From: Anaerolineales bacterium
Lineage (GTDB): Bacteria; Chloroflexota; Anaerolineae; Anaerolineales; Villigracilaceae
Assembly (NCBI GenBank): GCA_026928255.1
Contig: JAIXKJ010000003.1
Span: 211,833 to 275,832 of the forward strand
Direction of reading: 5' to 3'
DNA: 64,000 nt
The position numbers and the translations under genes were made by a program. This document shows positions 42,401 through 50,460 of this stretch, piece after piece. Within the stretch, counting starts at the first letter, position 1; the number at the start of each line of letters is the position of its first letter. A model generated the notes under the pieces. That model did no database searches and had not been told where the DNA came from. It saw only the letters and a list, made by a program, of their open reading frames with translations.

Positions 42401-42925
42401 ATGACTACTGAACGCAAAGACGTAATTAAACTGGGCGAAAACTTCGCCACGCTGCTCGGCGACGACGTGCAAGTCGGGCAGACGGCGCCGCAATTTACCA
42501 GCGCTGCGGCGAATTGGTCGGCGGTTAACCCGTTGGAAGAGTCGAAGGGCAAGGTGATTGTCTTCTCCGCCGTGCCTTCGTTGGACACGGAAGTCTGCGA
42601 CCGCGAAACGCGACGCTTCAACGTCGAAGCCGCCAACCTCGGCGAAGACATCGTCATCTACACGATTAGTACCGATTTCCCAATGGCGCAAAAGCGTTGG
42701 TGCGGCGCGGCCGGCGTGGACAAGGTCAAAGTGGTTTCAGACGTTTTGGACGCGGAGTTTGGTCTCAAGTACGGGTTGTTGATTAAGGAACGCCGCTTCT
42801 TGCGCCGCGCCGTGTTCATCGTCGGGCGCGACGGCGTGTTGACTTACGTCAACTATTTGCCGGCTTTGGGCGTAGAACCAAATTACGACGAGGTCATCGC
42901 CGAGGCGAAGAAAGCCCTCGCTTAG
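42401..42925 (+). CDS. tpx: Atypical 2-Cys peroxiredoxin (thiol peroxidase)
   Basis: 174 residues. Reduces hydroperoxides in the cytoplasm with thioredoxin. Peroxidatic C66 is in VPSLDTEVCDRET and the resolving C101 in DFPMAQKRWC, the Tpx pattern. ATG at 42401 has TTGGAGAAG eight bases upstream and is preferred to the in-frame start at 42374. Divergent from the glycan operon. Confidence 0.95.
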   Translation: MTTERKDVIKLGENFATLLGDDVQVGQTAPQFTSAAANWSAVNPLEESKGKVIVFSAVPSLDTEVCDRETRRFNVEAANLGEDIVIYTISTDFPMAQKRWCGAAGVDKVKVVSDVLDAEFGLKYGLLIKERRFLRRAVFIVGRDGVLTYVNYLPALGVEPNYDEVIAEAKKALA

Positions 42926-42970
42926 AAAAAAGCGGTCGAGCAGAATCCGCTCGAATTAAGAAAGAAGCGA

Positions 42971-42993
42971 AGCCGCCCTGCGGGGCGGCTTTT
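42971..42993 (+). terminator. Rho-independent terminator after tpx
   Basis: Stem AGCCGCCC (42971-42978) / GGGCGGCT (42983-42990) with a 4-nt loop and a short T run. A weaker hairpin (TCGAGC/GCTCGA, about 42938-42956) precedes it. Confidence 0.8.
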
Positions 42994-43012
42994 CATCCTA
43001 AAAAAGAGGCGC

Positions 43013-43714
43013 ATGAACGAAGCGAGAAAAGAATTCATCAAAGGCATTCGAGCGGAAATTCCGATTTTGATTGGCGTCTTTCCGTTTGGGCTGATTTACG
43101 GCGCGTTGGCGGTGAACGCCGGGCTGAAGACGATAGAAGCGCAGGCGATGTCGGTGTTGGTCTTTGCGGGGTCGGCGCAATTTATCACGGCGCAGTTGGT
43201 CGGGATGGGGACGCCCGCGCTGGTGATGGTGTTGACGATTGCGGTGGTCAACTTGCGGCACATGCTGTACAGCGCGTCGCTGGCGCCGTATTTGAAAGAC
43301 GTGTCGTTGAAGTGGAAGGTTTTGCTTTCGTACTTGCTGACCGACGAAGCCTACGCGCCGAGCATTTTGCATTACGAAGAAGGCGGCGCGTTAGACTTTA
43401 AGCATTGGTTTTTGTTGGGCGCGGGAATCGGCTTGTGGACGGATTGGCAAATTAGCACGGCGATTGGCGTGTTTCTCGGCGCGGCGCTCCCTGCCAATTT
43501 GTCTTTGGATTTTGCTCTGCCGCTAACTTTTATTGCGATGATTGTGCCGACGATGAAAAAATTCCCGACGATTGCGGCGGCGTCGAGCGCGGGAGTCGTC
43601 GCCTTGTTCGCGCACCCTTTGCCGTATAAGTTGGGATTGATCGTCGCGGCGTTGGTCGGCATTGCGGTTGGCATGGCGCTCGAAGGGCGCAAGTCGGCGG
43701 AGGCGACGCGATGA
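43013..43714 (+). CDS. azlC: AzlC-family amino-acid exporter, large subunit
   Basis: 233 residues with about eight hydrophobic segments. Family motifs: FPFGLIYGALAVNAGL near residue 23-38, VFAGSAQFITAQL near 54-66 and NLRHMLYSASLAPYL near 82-96, ending in LTDEAYA. With AzlD it exports branched-chain amino acids or their analogues. Short Shine-Dalgarno AAGAGG precedes the ATG. No promoter is obvious between the tpx terminator and the start, so it may rely on read-through. Confidence 0.93.
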   Translation: MNEARKEFIKGIRAEIPILIGVFPFGLIYGALAVNAGLKTIEAQAMSVLVFAGSAQFITAQLVGMGTPALVMVLTIAVVNLRHMLYSASLAPYLKDVSLKWKVLLSYLLTDEAYAPSILHYEEGGALDFKHWFLLGAGIGLWTDWQISTAIGVFLGAALPANLSLDFALPLTFIAMIVPTMKKFPTIAAASSAGVVALFAHPLPYKLGLIVAALVGIAVGMALEGRKSAEATR

Positions 43715-44025
43715 ACGACATTTGGCTGACCATGCTGCTCGGCGGATTAATCACCTTTGGGATGCGCTTCTCGCTGATTTATTTATTCGGCAAATTTGAA
43801 ATTCCCGAAGCGTTGCGTCGCGCTTTGCATTACATTCCGCCCGCCGTGTTTTCGGCGATTATCTTCCCCGAACTTTTTTTGAGCGACGGCGCGTTGAACC
43901 TTTCGCTGGCTAACGCCAAATTGTTGGCGGGCTTGCTGGCGATTGTCGTCGCTTGGTTTTCGCGCAACACATTGCTGACGATTCTGCTGGGGATGGCGGC
44001 TTTGTTTTTGTTGCAGAGTCTTTGA
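43711..44025 (+). CDS. azlD: AzlD-family amino-acid exporter, small subunit
   Basis: 104 residues, four hydrophobic helices, with GMRFSLIYLFGKFEIPEALRRAL across residues 18-40 and YIPPAVFSAIIFPEL following. It overlaps azlC by four bases (ATGA), the universal azlCD arrangement. Confidence 0.93.
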   Translation: MNDIWLTMLLGGLITFGMRFSLIYLFGKFEIPEALRRALHYIPPAVFSAIIFPELFLSDGALNLSLANAKLLAGLLAIVVAWFSRNTLLTILLGMAALFLLQSL

Positions 44026-44032
44026 AAGCGCG

Positions 44033-44061
44033 TTGACAATTTATGCGCCTCATAGTAATAT
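44033..44061 (+). promoter_or_regulatory. Promoter of the tRNA-Met gene
   Basis: Perfect TTGACA (44033-44038), 17-nt spacer and TAATAT (44056-44061). Transcription would start near 44068, 12 bases before the tRNA. It is as close to consensus as the thiamine operon promoter, so the housekeeping sigma factor uses standard elements. Confidence 0.88.
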
Positions 44062-44079
44062 TGCGTCCGCTTTGCTCGC

Positions 44080-44151
44080 GCCGAGGTAGCTCAGTGGCAG
44101 AGCAGGGGACTCATAAGCCCTTGGTCGGGAGTTCAAATCTCCCCCTCGGCA
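44080..44151 (+). tRNA. tRNA-Met (CAT), elongator type
   Basis: Cloverleaf: acceptor GCCGAGG/CCTCGGC, D arm GCTC...GAGC with a short loop, anticodon loop CTCATAA, T arm GGGAG-TTCAAAT-CTCCC and discriminator A. CCA is not encoded. G1-C72 is paired and the GGG/CCC anticodon-stem run of initiators is not at positions 29-31/39-41, so it is an elongator; a tRNA-Ile with lysidine-modified CAT cannot be excluded. The base pair below the loop is A31-G39, a mismatch. Confidence 0.95.
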
Positions 44152-44155
44152 CAAT

Positions 44156-44180
44156 GCCCGTCATATTGACGGGCTTTTTT
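44156..44180 (+). terminator. Rho-independent terminator of the tRNA gene
   Basis: Stem GCCCGTCA (44156-44163) / TGACGGGC (44167-44174) with a 3-nt loop, then six T. Confidence 0.92.
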
Positions 44181-44281
44181 ATTGAAATCAGCGTTAGACC
44201 TTTTGTATAAATGTCTATTCCTGCTTTCGCTCTCTCACACCACTTCGTGATATTTTCCCAGCATCTCAAGGGAAATTGAGT

Positions 44282-44316
44282 CCCCTCTCCCTTTGGGAGA
44301 GGGCTAGGGTGAGGGC
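44282..44316. repeat. REP-like palindromic repeat
   Basis: CCCTCTCCC-TTT-GGGAGAGGG (44283-44303) followed by CTAGGGTGAGGG. The same hairpin plus a GGGTGAGGG/GGGGATGAGG tail recurs at 46817-46900 and 57949-58078, so it is a dispersed family. Confidence 0.8.
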
Positions 44317-44351
44317 AATTTTTGTAAGAGGTTTATTGTCCTTTCTAGCCG

Positions 44352-44382
44352 CGCAGCGACGATATAAATTTTCGTCGCTGCG
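44352..44382. repeat. Perfect 11-bp inverted repeat
   Basis: CGCAGCGACGA (44352-44362) and TCGTCGCTGCG (44372-44382) around a 9-nt AT-rich loop. It is followed by TTTCTTTGAAATGACA, a tail that I recall in dispersed intergenic repeats of Anaerolineae-like genomes. Possibly a non-autonomous repeat element; no second full copy is in the window. Confidence 0.5.
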
Positions 44383-44570
44383 TTTCTTTGAAATGACAGA
44401 GCGTCAAAACCCAAAAAGAAAAAATAAATCGTTCGGCTTTGGCATTGCCGTGTTTACAAATCCGCGCATTTTTACGCGGCGGAAGCAAAATGTCCGCATC
44501 GGGCGAATGCGCGTGTGATGAAAAATCGGAGATTTAGAAAGTCTCCCAGTTTTCGTTTAGAATTCCCTCT

Positions 44571-45581
44571 GTGTTTCAACCTCTCCTCTTCATCTTCCTC
44601 GCTCTTCTCTCCTATCTCGGTGTGTGGATTGCCCGCCGCTACGCGGAGAAACGTCAAATCCTCGATCACCCCAACGAGCGCAGTTTACATTCCGCGCCGA
44701 CGCCGCGCGGTGGAGGAATCGCTATCGTCGTTGTCGTTATTCTCACGTCGGGAGTTGCGGCGTTTTTCGTCGCCGACCTTGCGCGGAGTCTGACCTATCT
44801 CGTCTGCGGACTCACCATCGCCTATCTCGGCTGGCGCGACGACCGCCAATCGTTGAGCCCAAAGATTCGCTTCGCCGTGCAAGGCGTCGTCGCGCTCGCG
44901 TCCGCGCTGACGATGGGTTATTTCAAATCGGTAACCATCCCGCTCTTTGGGCAGTTGCATCTTGGCGCGGTTGGCTTCGTCATCACCATTTTGTGGATCG
45001 TCGGCTTGACCAATGCCTACAACTTTATGGACGGCGCGGACGGCATGGCGGGCGGCGTGGCGCTGGCCGCCGCGCTGGGGTGGATGTCCCTCGCCGCGCG
45101 CGCCAATCAACCTTTCGTCTTTTGGGTTGCGCTGGCTGTCGCCGCCGGCAGTTTGGGTTTTCTCTTTCACAATTGGTCGCCCGCCAAAATTTTTATGGGC
45201 GACGTCGGCAGCACCTTTCTCGGTTACACCTTCGCCGTTTTGCCGCTGCTCTCCGCCAGCGAAGGCGGCGACGCGCTCATGCTCGGCACGCTCCTCATGT
45301 GGACTTTCATCATGGACGCGGGGCTGACCTTCATCCGTCGCGCCGTGAAGCGTGAAAACGTTTTTGCCGCGCACCGTTCGCACCTTTATCAACGTTTGGT
45401 CGCCGTCGGTTTTCGTCATGCAACCGTCAGCGCGCTTTACATTTTGCTCACCCTGCTCGCCGCCGCGCTGGCTTACGCTTGGTCGTGGGGGCGTCCCTTT
45501 GCGCCGCCGCTCATCATTCTTGGGCTGCCGCTCCTTTGGATTTTTCTTTCCTATTACGCGCAGAACGCGAAGCGACTCTAA
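44571..45581 (+). CDS. WecA/MraY-family polyprenyl-phosphate glycosyl-1-phosphate transferase
   Basis: 336 residues, about ten membrane helices. It transfers a sugar phosphate from a nucleotide sugar to undecaprenyl phosphate, starting a surface glycan. DHPNERSLHSAPTPRGGG near 33-50, the catalytic NAYNFMDGADG near 144-154 and KIFMGDVGSTFLG near 205-217 are the family signatures. Starts with GTG, with no Shine-Dalgarno but a TAGAAT seven bases upstream, so the transcript may be leaderless. It probably primes the glycan made by the 22-42 kb locus; this is inferred. Confidence 0.92.
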   Translation: MFQPLLFIFLALLSYLGVWIARRYAEKRQILDHPNERSLHSAPTPRGGGIAIVVVVILTSGVAAFFVADLARSLTYLVCGLTIAYLGWRDDRQSLSPKIRFAVQGVVALASALTMGYFKSVTIPLFGQLHLGAVGFVITILWIVGLTNAYNFMDGADGMAGGVALAAALGWMSLAARANQPFVFWVALAVAAGSLGFLFHNWSPAKIFMGDVGSTFLGYTFAVLPLLSASEGGDALMLGTLLMWTFIMDAGLTFIRRAVKRENVFAAHRSHLYQRLVAVGFRHATVSALYILLTLLAAALAYAWSWGRPFAPPLIILGLPLLWIFLSYYAQNAKRL

Positions 45582-45594
45582 TTGACCGATTGCC

Positions 45595-47700
45595 ATGCTT
45601 AAGCGGATAAAAAACCTCGCCTCTCTCTTAACCGAACAGGGTCTGCGCTGGTCGGCATTTCGCTTCGCCTACGCCTTTCGCCTCCGCAGCGGACTGATGC
45701 GTTGGCAAACGCCGCAATACGCATGGGATGAACGTCCGCTGGCGAGTTGGCTGAAAGCGCAAATTCCGTCCGCGCCGCAAGCGTACGCCGCTTGGCGCAA
45801 AGTTCACGCGCCGAAATTTTTCTTCAACTCAGACATTAATTCCCAACTGCCCGCAGAGCGGACTCAACCGGCTATCGAAGAAGCGGACAAACTGCTTAAT
45901 GGCGAAGTCAAATTTTTTGCCAATCAATTTCGTCAAATTGGTTTCCCGCCAAACTGGAATTTTAATGGCACGCCGAGCGCTGACGACGCGGGCAAACACT
46001 GGTCGCAAATTTCAGATGACTCTGAGAGCGACGTCAAATTTACTTGGGAGCCGAATCGCTTCGCCTTCGTTTACGCCCTCGTCCGCGCTTACGCCGCGAC
46101 GAAAGACGAAAAATATCCGCGCGCCTTTTGGCAGTTGATTGAAGATTGGGCGCAAAAGAATCCGCCCAACACGGGCGCGAACTGGATGGACGGACAAGAA
46201 ATCGCCTTGCGCCTCATGGCGTGGACGTTTGGTTATTACGCCTTTTTCGATTTTGCGTCGGCGGAGCAGATCTCAAAATTTACGGTTTATGTCGCCGCGC
46301 AAGCCGAACGGATTGAAAAAAATATCGGCTACGCAATTTCAACGCGCAGCAACCACACCGTCAGCGAAGCGTTTGGCTTGTGGCTGGTCGGCTTGCTTTT
46401 CCCCGAATTGCAAAACGCGGAAAAATATTTTTCTCGCGGCAAAAAACTTTTAGAGGATGAAGCGCAAAAGCAAATTTTCCCCGATGGCGGCTACGCTATG
46501 TATTCGCTCAATTATCATCGTTTTATTTTGCACCTTTACCTTTACGCTATTCAACTAGGAAAGATTAACCAATCGCCATTTACCAATTACTTAATTACTT
46601 CTATTTTCAATTCCATAAATTACCTTTCCCGTCTTATCAATCCCGTCACTGGACAAATGCCCGTTTACGGCTCGAACGACGGCGCATTAGTCCTGCCGTT
46701 GAACAACTGCGACTTTACGGATTATCGTCCGCTCTTGCAGTTGGGGGCATGGATTACGCAAAATAATCTGCTCTTTGAATCGGGCGCGTGGGACGAAGAC
46801 TTATATTGGATTTGCGACCTCGCCCCTAACCCCTCGCCTTCTAGGAGAGGAGAACGACTCTCTTTTCCCGCTGGGGGAAGGGCTGGGGATGAGGAAAATA
46901 ATCAAGTCCAAGAAAGCGGCGCGAACCACAGCGGAGTGTACATCCTGCGCGGAGAAAATTCGCGCGCTTTCGTCCGCTGTACGCGCTTCGTCTCGCGCCC
47001 TTCGCACGCCGACCAACTTCACCTCGATTTGTGGATCGGCGACGAGAACATCGCCGTTGACGCGGGGACGTATCTTTATTCGGGCGCGGGGACCTGGCGC
47101 AACGGGCTGGCGCGGGCGTTCGTCCACAACACGGTAACCGTAGACGGGCGCGACCAGATGATGGCGCTGAGCCGCTTCACGTGGACGCGTTGGGCGCAGG
47201 GAAAAGCGCTGACGCAAACCGAAAATTTTTGGCAAGGCGAACACGACGGCTACAAACCGATTCGTCATCGGCGTTCGGTGATGGCGCTGGATGGAGACCG
47301 GTGGCTCATCGCGGACGACCTCGCCGCAAAAACGGCGCATCGTTATACCTTGCATTGGCTGCTGGGCGACGGCAAATGCGGCGTTGAAGAAGGCGCGCCC
47401 CAAAAAGGCGCTTCGGTTGATTTTCTTCTGCTCAATTATGTAACCAACTCCAAAACGCGGATTTGCGCGGGCGTAATGCAAGGCGACGCGCAAACGGCGC
47501 TTCGCCGCGCCGACGCGAATTCAACCTACGGTTGGCGCTCGCGCTATTACGCGCACAAAGAACCCGCCTTTTCGCTGACGCTCGAAGTCAATCAACCCGT
47601 CGTCCGCTTTTGGACGTTCTTCGGCAAAGAAGGCGACCTTGCGGCGTTGCGCGATTCGTCGTTGTTCGTTAACGACGCGCAAACGAATCTGCCGCCATAA
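45595..47700 (+). CDS. Heparinase II/III-fold protein
   Basis: 701 residues. An N-terminal alpha/alpha toroid (about 1-400; FFANQFRQIGFPPNWNF, NHTVSEAFGLWLVG near 260, PDGGYAMYSLNYHRF near 298) is followed by a C-terminal beta-sandwich (about 435-690; RPSHADQLHLDLWIG near 470, HNTVTVDGRDQM near 510). Such proteins are polysaccharide lyases or, within glycan-assembly loci, proteins of unknown action. No signal peptide is seen. Residues about 409-437 between the domains are encoded by a REP-like repeat and read as a Pro/Ser/Arg/Gly-rich linker (APNPSPSRRGERL). Confidence 0.88.
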   Translation: MLKRIKNLASLLTEQGLRWSAFRFAYAFRLRSGLMRWQTPQYAWDERPLASWLKAQIPSAPQAYAAWRKVHAPKFFFNSDINSQLPAERTQPAIEEADKLLNGEVKFFANQFRQIGFPPNWNFNGTPSADDAGKHWSQISDDSESDVKFTWEPNRFAFVYALVRAYAATKDEKYPRAFWQLIEDWAQKNPPNTGANWMDGQEIALRLMAWTFGYYAFFDFASAEQISKFTVYVAAQAERIEKNIGYAISTRSNHTVSEAFGLWLVGLLFPELQNAEKYFSRGKKLLEDEAQKQIFPDGGYAMYSLNYHRFILHLYLYAIQLGKINQSPFTNYLITSIFNSINYLSRLINPVTGQMPVYGSNDGALVLPLNNCDFTDYRPLLQLGAWITQNNLLFESGAWDEDLYWICDLAPNPSPSRRGERLSFPAGGRAGDEENNQVQESGANHSGVYILRGENSRAFVRCTRFVSRPSHADQLHLDLWIGDENIAVDAGTYLYSGAGTWRNGLARAFVHNTVTVDGRDQMMALSRFTWTRWAQGKALTQTENFWQGEHDGYKPIRHRRSVMALDGDRWLIADDLAAKTAHRYTLHWLLGDGKCGVEEGAPQKGASVDFLLLNYVTNSKTRICAGVMQGDAQTALRRADANSTYGWRSRYYAHKEPAFSLTLEVNQPVVRFWTFFGKEGDLAALRDSSLFVNDAQTNLPP
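46817..46900 (+). repeat. REP-like repeat inside the heparinase-fold gene
   Basis: The segment contains CCCCTAACCCCTCGCC, TAGGAGAGGAG, and GGGGAAGGGCTGGGGATGAGG, a degenerate pair of the GGGAGAGGG...GGGATGAGGG hairpins found at 44282 and 57949. The reading frame stays open through it. Confidence 0.8.
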
Positions 47701-47767
47701 GAATCTGATTTTATGGTAAACTCTCGCCGCGAAATTAGGCGCTTTACAATTTGATTTGCGCCTTTCC

Positions 47768-47799
47768 GCTCTTGGCAAGCCAACGGCTTGAACAAGAGC
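47768..47799 (+). promoter_or_regulatory. Candidate S6:S18 autoregulatory leader of rpsF
   Basis: Two-tier hairpin: outer GCTCTTG (47768-47774) / CAAGAGC (47793-47799), an asymmetric internal loop, inner CAAGCC / GGCTTG with a 3-nt loop. A CCG lies directly at the 5' base. rpsF leaders in many bacteria carry such a structure bound by the S6:S18 complex. A second inverted repeat (AGGCGC 47737 / GCGCCT 47758) precedes it. The match to the known motif is approximate. Confidence 0.45.
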
Positions 47800-47826
47800 A
47801 AACCCATGGAAAGGAGGTTTTCCCAC

Positions 47827-48111
47827 ATGCGTAATTATGAACTGATGTTCATCGTCCAGCCTGATTTGGACGAGACTGCTTTTACCGGCATCCTCGACAA
47901 AATCAAAGGTTGGGTTGCGGAATCTGGAGGCAGCGTTGACAAGACTGAGGTCTTGGGTCGCCGCCGCATGGCATACGCCATCAAGAAATACCGCGACGGT
48001 CAATACGTTTTATTTAACGTAACCATGAACCCCGCCGCTACGTCCGGGCTTGAACGCAACTTGCGTTATCAAGAATCTGTGATGCGGCACATGCTGACGG
48101 CGGTCGGATAA
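47827..48111 (+). CDS. rpsF: Ribosomal protein S6
   Basis: 94 residues. RNYELMFIVQPDLDE at the start and the VLGRRRMAYAIKKYRDGQYV block near 49-68 are diagnostic. S6 binds S18 on the platform of the 30S subunit. ATG at 47827 with a strong AAAGGAGG nine bases upstream; the longer in-frame start at 47788 lies inside the leader hairpin region and is rejected. Confidence 0.96.
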   Translation: MRNYELMFIVQPDLDETAFTGILDKIKGWVAESGGSVDKTEVLGRRRMAYAIKKYRDGQYVLFNVTMNPAATSGLERNLRYQESVMRHMLTAVG

Positions 48112-48141
48112 TCCGCGCGTCTGTTTGGCTAGGAGCGACTT

Positions 48142-48549
48142 ATGAGCCGAGGACTGAATAAAGTACAAATCATTGGACATCTAGGCAAAGACCCTGAAAT
48201 GCGCTACACGCCCAGCGGCAAACCGGTCACCACGTTTACGGTGGCGGTCAGCCGCTCGTGGAACAGCGCCGACGGCGAACGTCATAACGAAACTGAGTGG
48301 TTTAACATTGTGGCGTGGGGAACGCTGGCGGAGATCTGCAAGCAGTACCTCAACAAAGGGCAGCAAGTGTACGTCGAAGGACGTTTGCAAACCCGCCGTT
48401 GGGACGACAAAGAAGGCGCGAAACACACCAGCGTCGAAATTGTCGCCAATGAAATGATGATGCTCGGCGACCGACGCGAAGCCAACGCCTCGTCGGACGC
48501 GGCGCCCGCCGAAGCAAGCGGCGCGGCGGACGAAGAATTTCCGTTTTAA
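48142..48549 (+). CDS. ssb: Single-stranded DNA-binding protein
   Basis: 135 residues. OB fold with GLNKVQIIGHLGKDPEMRYTP at the start, WFNIVAWG near 53 and YVEGRLQTRRWDDKEG near 76, then a short flexible region and the acidic tip DEEFPF that recruits partner proteins. Positioned between rpsF and rpsR as in most bacteria. Confidence 0.96.
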   Translation: MSRGLNKVQIIGHLGKDPEMRYTPSGKPVTTFTVAVSRSWNSADGERHNETEWFNIVAWGTLAEICKQYLNKGQQVYVEGRLQTRRWDDKEGAKHTSVEIVANEMMMLGDRREANASSDAAPAEASGAADEEFPF

Positions 48550-48606
48550 GTTTTCCTTTCAAGCGGCTTTTCGGCGGCTTGAAACTACCCCAATTGGAGC
48601 GCGACC

Positions 48607-48900
48607 ATGAGCGACGAACGACCTGAAAGACCCGAACGCAGTTCGGGCGGCGAAGGCGGCGAGCGCGGCGAACGCAAATATTTTGCCAAGCCGAAATTCT
48701 GCCAATTCTGCGCCGACAAAACCATCACGATTGATTATAAAAAAATTGACCTTCTTCGCAAGTATGTAACCGAAGAAGGCAACTTGCGCCCGCGCCGTCA
48801 AACGGGCGCCTGCGCCAAACACCAACGCCTTGTGGCGGCGGCTGTCAAACGCGCGCGGCATGTGGCGTTGCTGCCCTTTGCCAATCGCGGCGTGGACTAA
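48607..48900 (+). CDS. rpsR: Ribosomal protein S18 (cysteine-containing form)
   Basis: 97 residues. An acidic/basic Glu-Arg-Gly-rich N-terminal extension of about 23 residues precedes the S18 core ([38 protein letters not shown]). The core starts FCQFCADK, and with C-x-K-H further on these Cys and His could bind zinc, as in the C+ versions of ribosomal proteins. The usual next gene, rplI, is absent. Confidence 0.95.
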   Translation: MSDERPERPERSSGGEGGERGERKYFAKPKFCQFCADKTITIDYKKIDLLRKYVTEEGNLRPRRQTGACAKHQRLVAAAVKRARHVALLPFANRGVD

Positions 48901-48916
48901 CCCTTGAACGAACGCA

Positions 48917-48947
48917 TCGGGGCATGGGCGTCAAGTCCATGCCCCGA
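48917..48947 (+). terminator. Strong hairpin after rpsR (terminator or attenuator)
   Basis: 11-bp perfect stem TCGGGGCATGG (48917-48927) / CCATGCCCCGA (48937-48947), 9-nt loop. The following T run is short (ATTTG), so termination may be partial, reducing transcription into the parvulin gene 40 bases downstream. Confidence 0.65.
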
Positions 48948-48986
48948 ATTTGAATCTCAGCAAAACTTTTAAGAAGAGAATATCCT

Positions 48987-50393
48987 ATGACTCATGAATC
49001 GGGCAAACCGCCTGTCGTTCACAAAAAACACGTCGCCCGCCTTGAACGCGAAAGAAGACAAACGCGCTTAATTCTGTACGCCTTTTTCGGCATACTCGCC
49101 GCGGTTGTTTTGCTTTTAATTTACGGCTGGCTCGACGTGAATTACTTTCAACTAAATCGCGCGGTGGCGACCGTCAACGGCGAAAAAATTTCCCTTAAAG
49201 ATTTTGAAGCGCGCACCCGCCTTTACCGTCAAAACCTAATCAACGACTACAACCAATACGCCCAATACCAGCAATACTTCGGCATGGACATGAGCGCCCA
49301 ACTCGACGGCATTCAATCGCAGTTGAACAACGCGCAATTGGTCGGGCAATCCGTTTTAGATTCGATGGTTGACGAAAAAATCATCGCGTTAGAAGCGCAA
49401 AAACGCGGCATCGCCGTCAGCGACGCCGAAATCAACGAACGCATGGAATCGGGCTTCGGCTTCTTCCCGAACGGCTCGCCCACGCCCTCGCTCACGCCGA
49501 CTCCGTTCGTGATGCCGACCGAACCTGCGGAGATTCTAGAATTCGTTACCGCCACGCCGCTCGTCTCGGCGACGCCTGAGTTTACAACGACAGCCGAACC
49601 TCAGCCGACGGCGGACAGCGCCGCCACCGCCACGCCCGTTCCGACCAACACCGTCGCGCCGACCATTACGCCGACGGCGACTGTCGGTCCCACCGCCACC
49701 GTTACGCCGACCGCCACGCCGTTCACCCGTCAAGCCTACGAAGATATTCTCGGCAAAACGAATGACAACCTCGCCAAATACGGCTTTGACAAAACCTACA
49801 TCCGCGAATACTTTCGCAACCAAATTTTGCGCGAAAAGTTGACCGACGTCATCGCCGCGGACGTAAAGCCGACGGAAGAGCAAGTCCGCGCGCGCCACAT
49901 CCTCGTCGCCGACGAACAAACCGCCAAAGACGTAATCGCCCTCTTGCAAGCGGGCGCGAACTTCGCCGACCTTGCCCGCGAATACTCCAAAGACGGCTCC
50001 GCATCCATCGGCGGCGATTTAGGCTGGTTCGGTAAAGGACAAATGGTTGCCGAATTTGAAGCCGCCGCTTTCGCGCTTGAAAAGCCCGGCGATTACACCC
50101 AAACGCCGGTCGCTTCGCAATTTGGCTATCACATCATCCAATTGATCGGCAAGCAAGACCGCCCGCTCAGCGAAAGCAGTTTTCAATCCGCGAGAAACGT
50201 CGCCCTGCAAGATTGGCTGACGAAAGCGCGAGACGAATATACCGTCAAAATTTCCGACTTCTGGAAACAGCGCGTGCCGACGACGCCGAACTTCGTAACC
50301 TCCGCGACGGAAGCCGCCTCCGCGCAACAAACCGCGCAAGCCGAATCCGTGTCCACATTGGAAGCGGCGGGAACGGTAACGCCCGTGCCGTAA
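48987..50393 (+). CDS. Membrane-anchored parvulin-type peptidyl-prolyl isomerase
   Basis: 468 residues. One N-terminal membrane helix (about 26-48), a SurA_N/PrsA-like chaperone part (about 55-160, NGEKISLKDFEARTRLYRQ), a Pro/Thr/Ala linker (about 165-248) and a parvulin domain (about 290-390) with RARHILVADEQTAKDV, ADLAREYSKDGSASIGGDLGWF and FGYHIIQL. The catalytic His/Cys-Asp region is intact. It would fold secreted proteins outside the membrane. The repeated TPTAT-type linker splits the chaperone half from the isomerase. Confidence 0.9.
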   Translation: MTHESGKPPVVHKKHVARLERERRQTRLILYAFFGILAAVVLLLIYGWLDVNYFQLNRAVATVNGEKISLKDFEARTRLYRQNLINDYNQYAQYQQYFGMDMSAQLDGIQSQLNNAQLVGQSVLDSMVDEKIIALEAQKRGIAVSDAEINERMESGFGFFPNGSPTPSLTPTPFVMPTEPAEILEFVTATPLVSATPEFTTTAEPQPTADSAATATPVPTNTVAPTITPTATVGPTATVTPTATPFTRQAYEDILGKTNDNLAKYGFDKTYIREYFRNQILREKLTDVIAADVKPTEEQVRARHILVADEQTAKDVIALLQAGANFADLAREYSKDGSASIGGDLGWFGKGQMVAEFEAAAFALEKPGDYTQTPVASQFGYHIIQLIGKQDRPLSESSFQSARNVALQDWLTKARDEYTVKISDFWKQRVPTTPNFVTSATEAASAQQTAQAESVSTLEAAGTVTPVP

Positions 50394-50410
50394 CAAAGCA
50401 AGAAAATAAA

Positions 50411-50441
50411 AAAAACGCCTCAGAATTCTGGGGCATTTTTT
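50411..50441 (+). terminator. Rho-independent terminator after the parvulin gene
   Basis: Stem GCCTCAG (50417-50423) / CTGGGGC (50428-50434) with AATT loop, preceded by an A run and followed by six T; works for both strands, serving the convergent protease gene too. Confidence 0.82.
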
Positions 50442-50460
50442 ATTTAAGGCGAAAAACTTT

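Larger units (their letters stand above)
44181..44570. other. Gene-free region carrying dispersed-repeat fragments
   Basis: About 390 bases without a convincing gene; an 80-codon open frame at 44276-44518 runs through repeat sequence and has no family features. The region holds a REP-like palindrome, a separate perfect palindrome and, near its end, a TAGAAT (44558-44563) that may be the -10 of the next gene. Confidence 0.6.

Noticed and set aside
44276..44518. 80-codon open frame after tRNA-Met as a gene
   Set aside because: It runs through the REP-like repeat and the palindrome, has no ribosome binding site and shows no protein-family features.
45595..47700. Polysaccharide-utilisation locus built round a heparinase
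   Set aside because: No SusC/SusD-like or other transport and lyase genes are nearby and no signal peptide is seen; the linkage is with glycan assembly.
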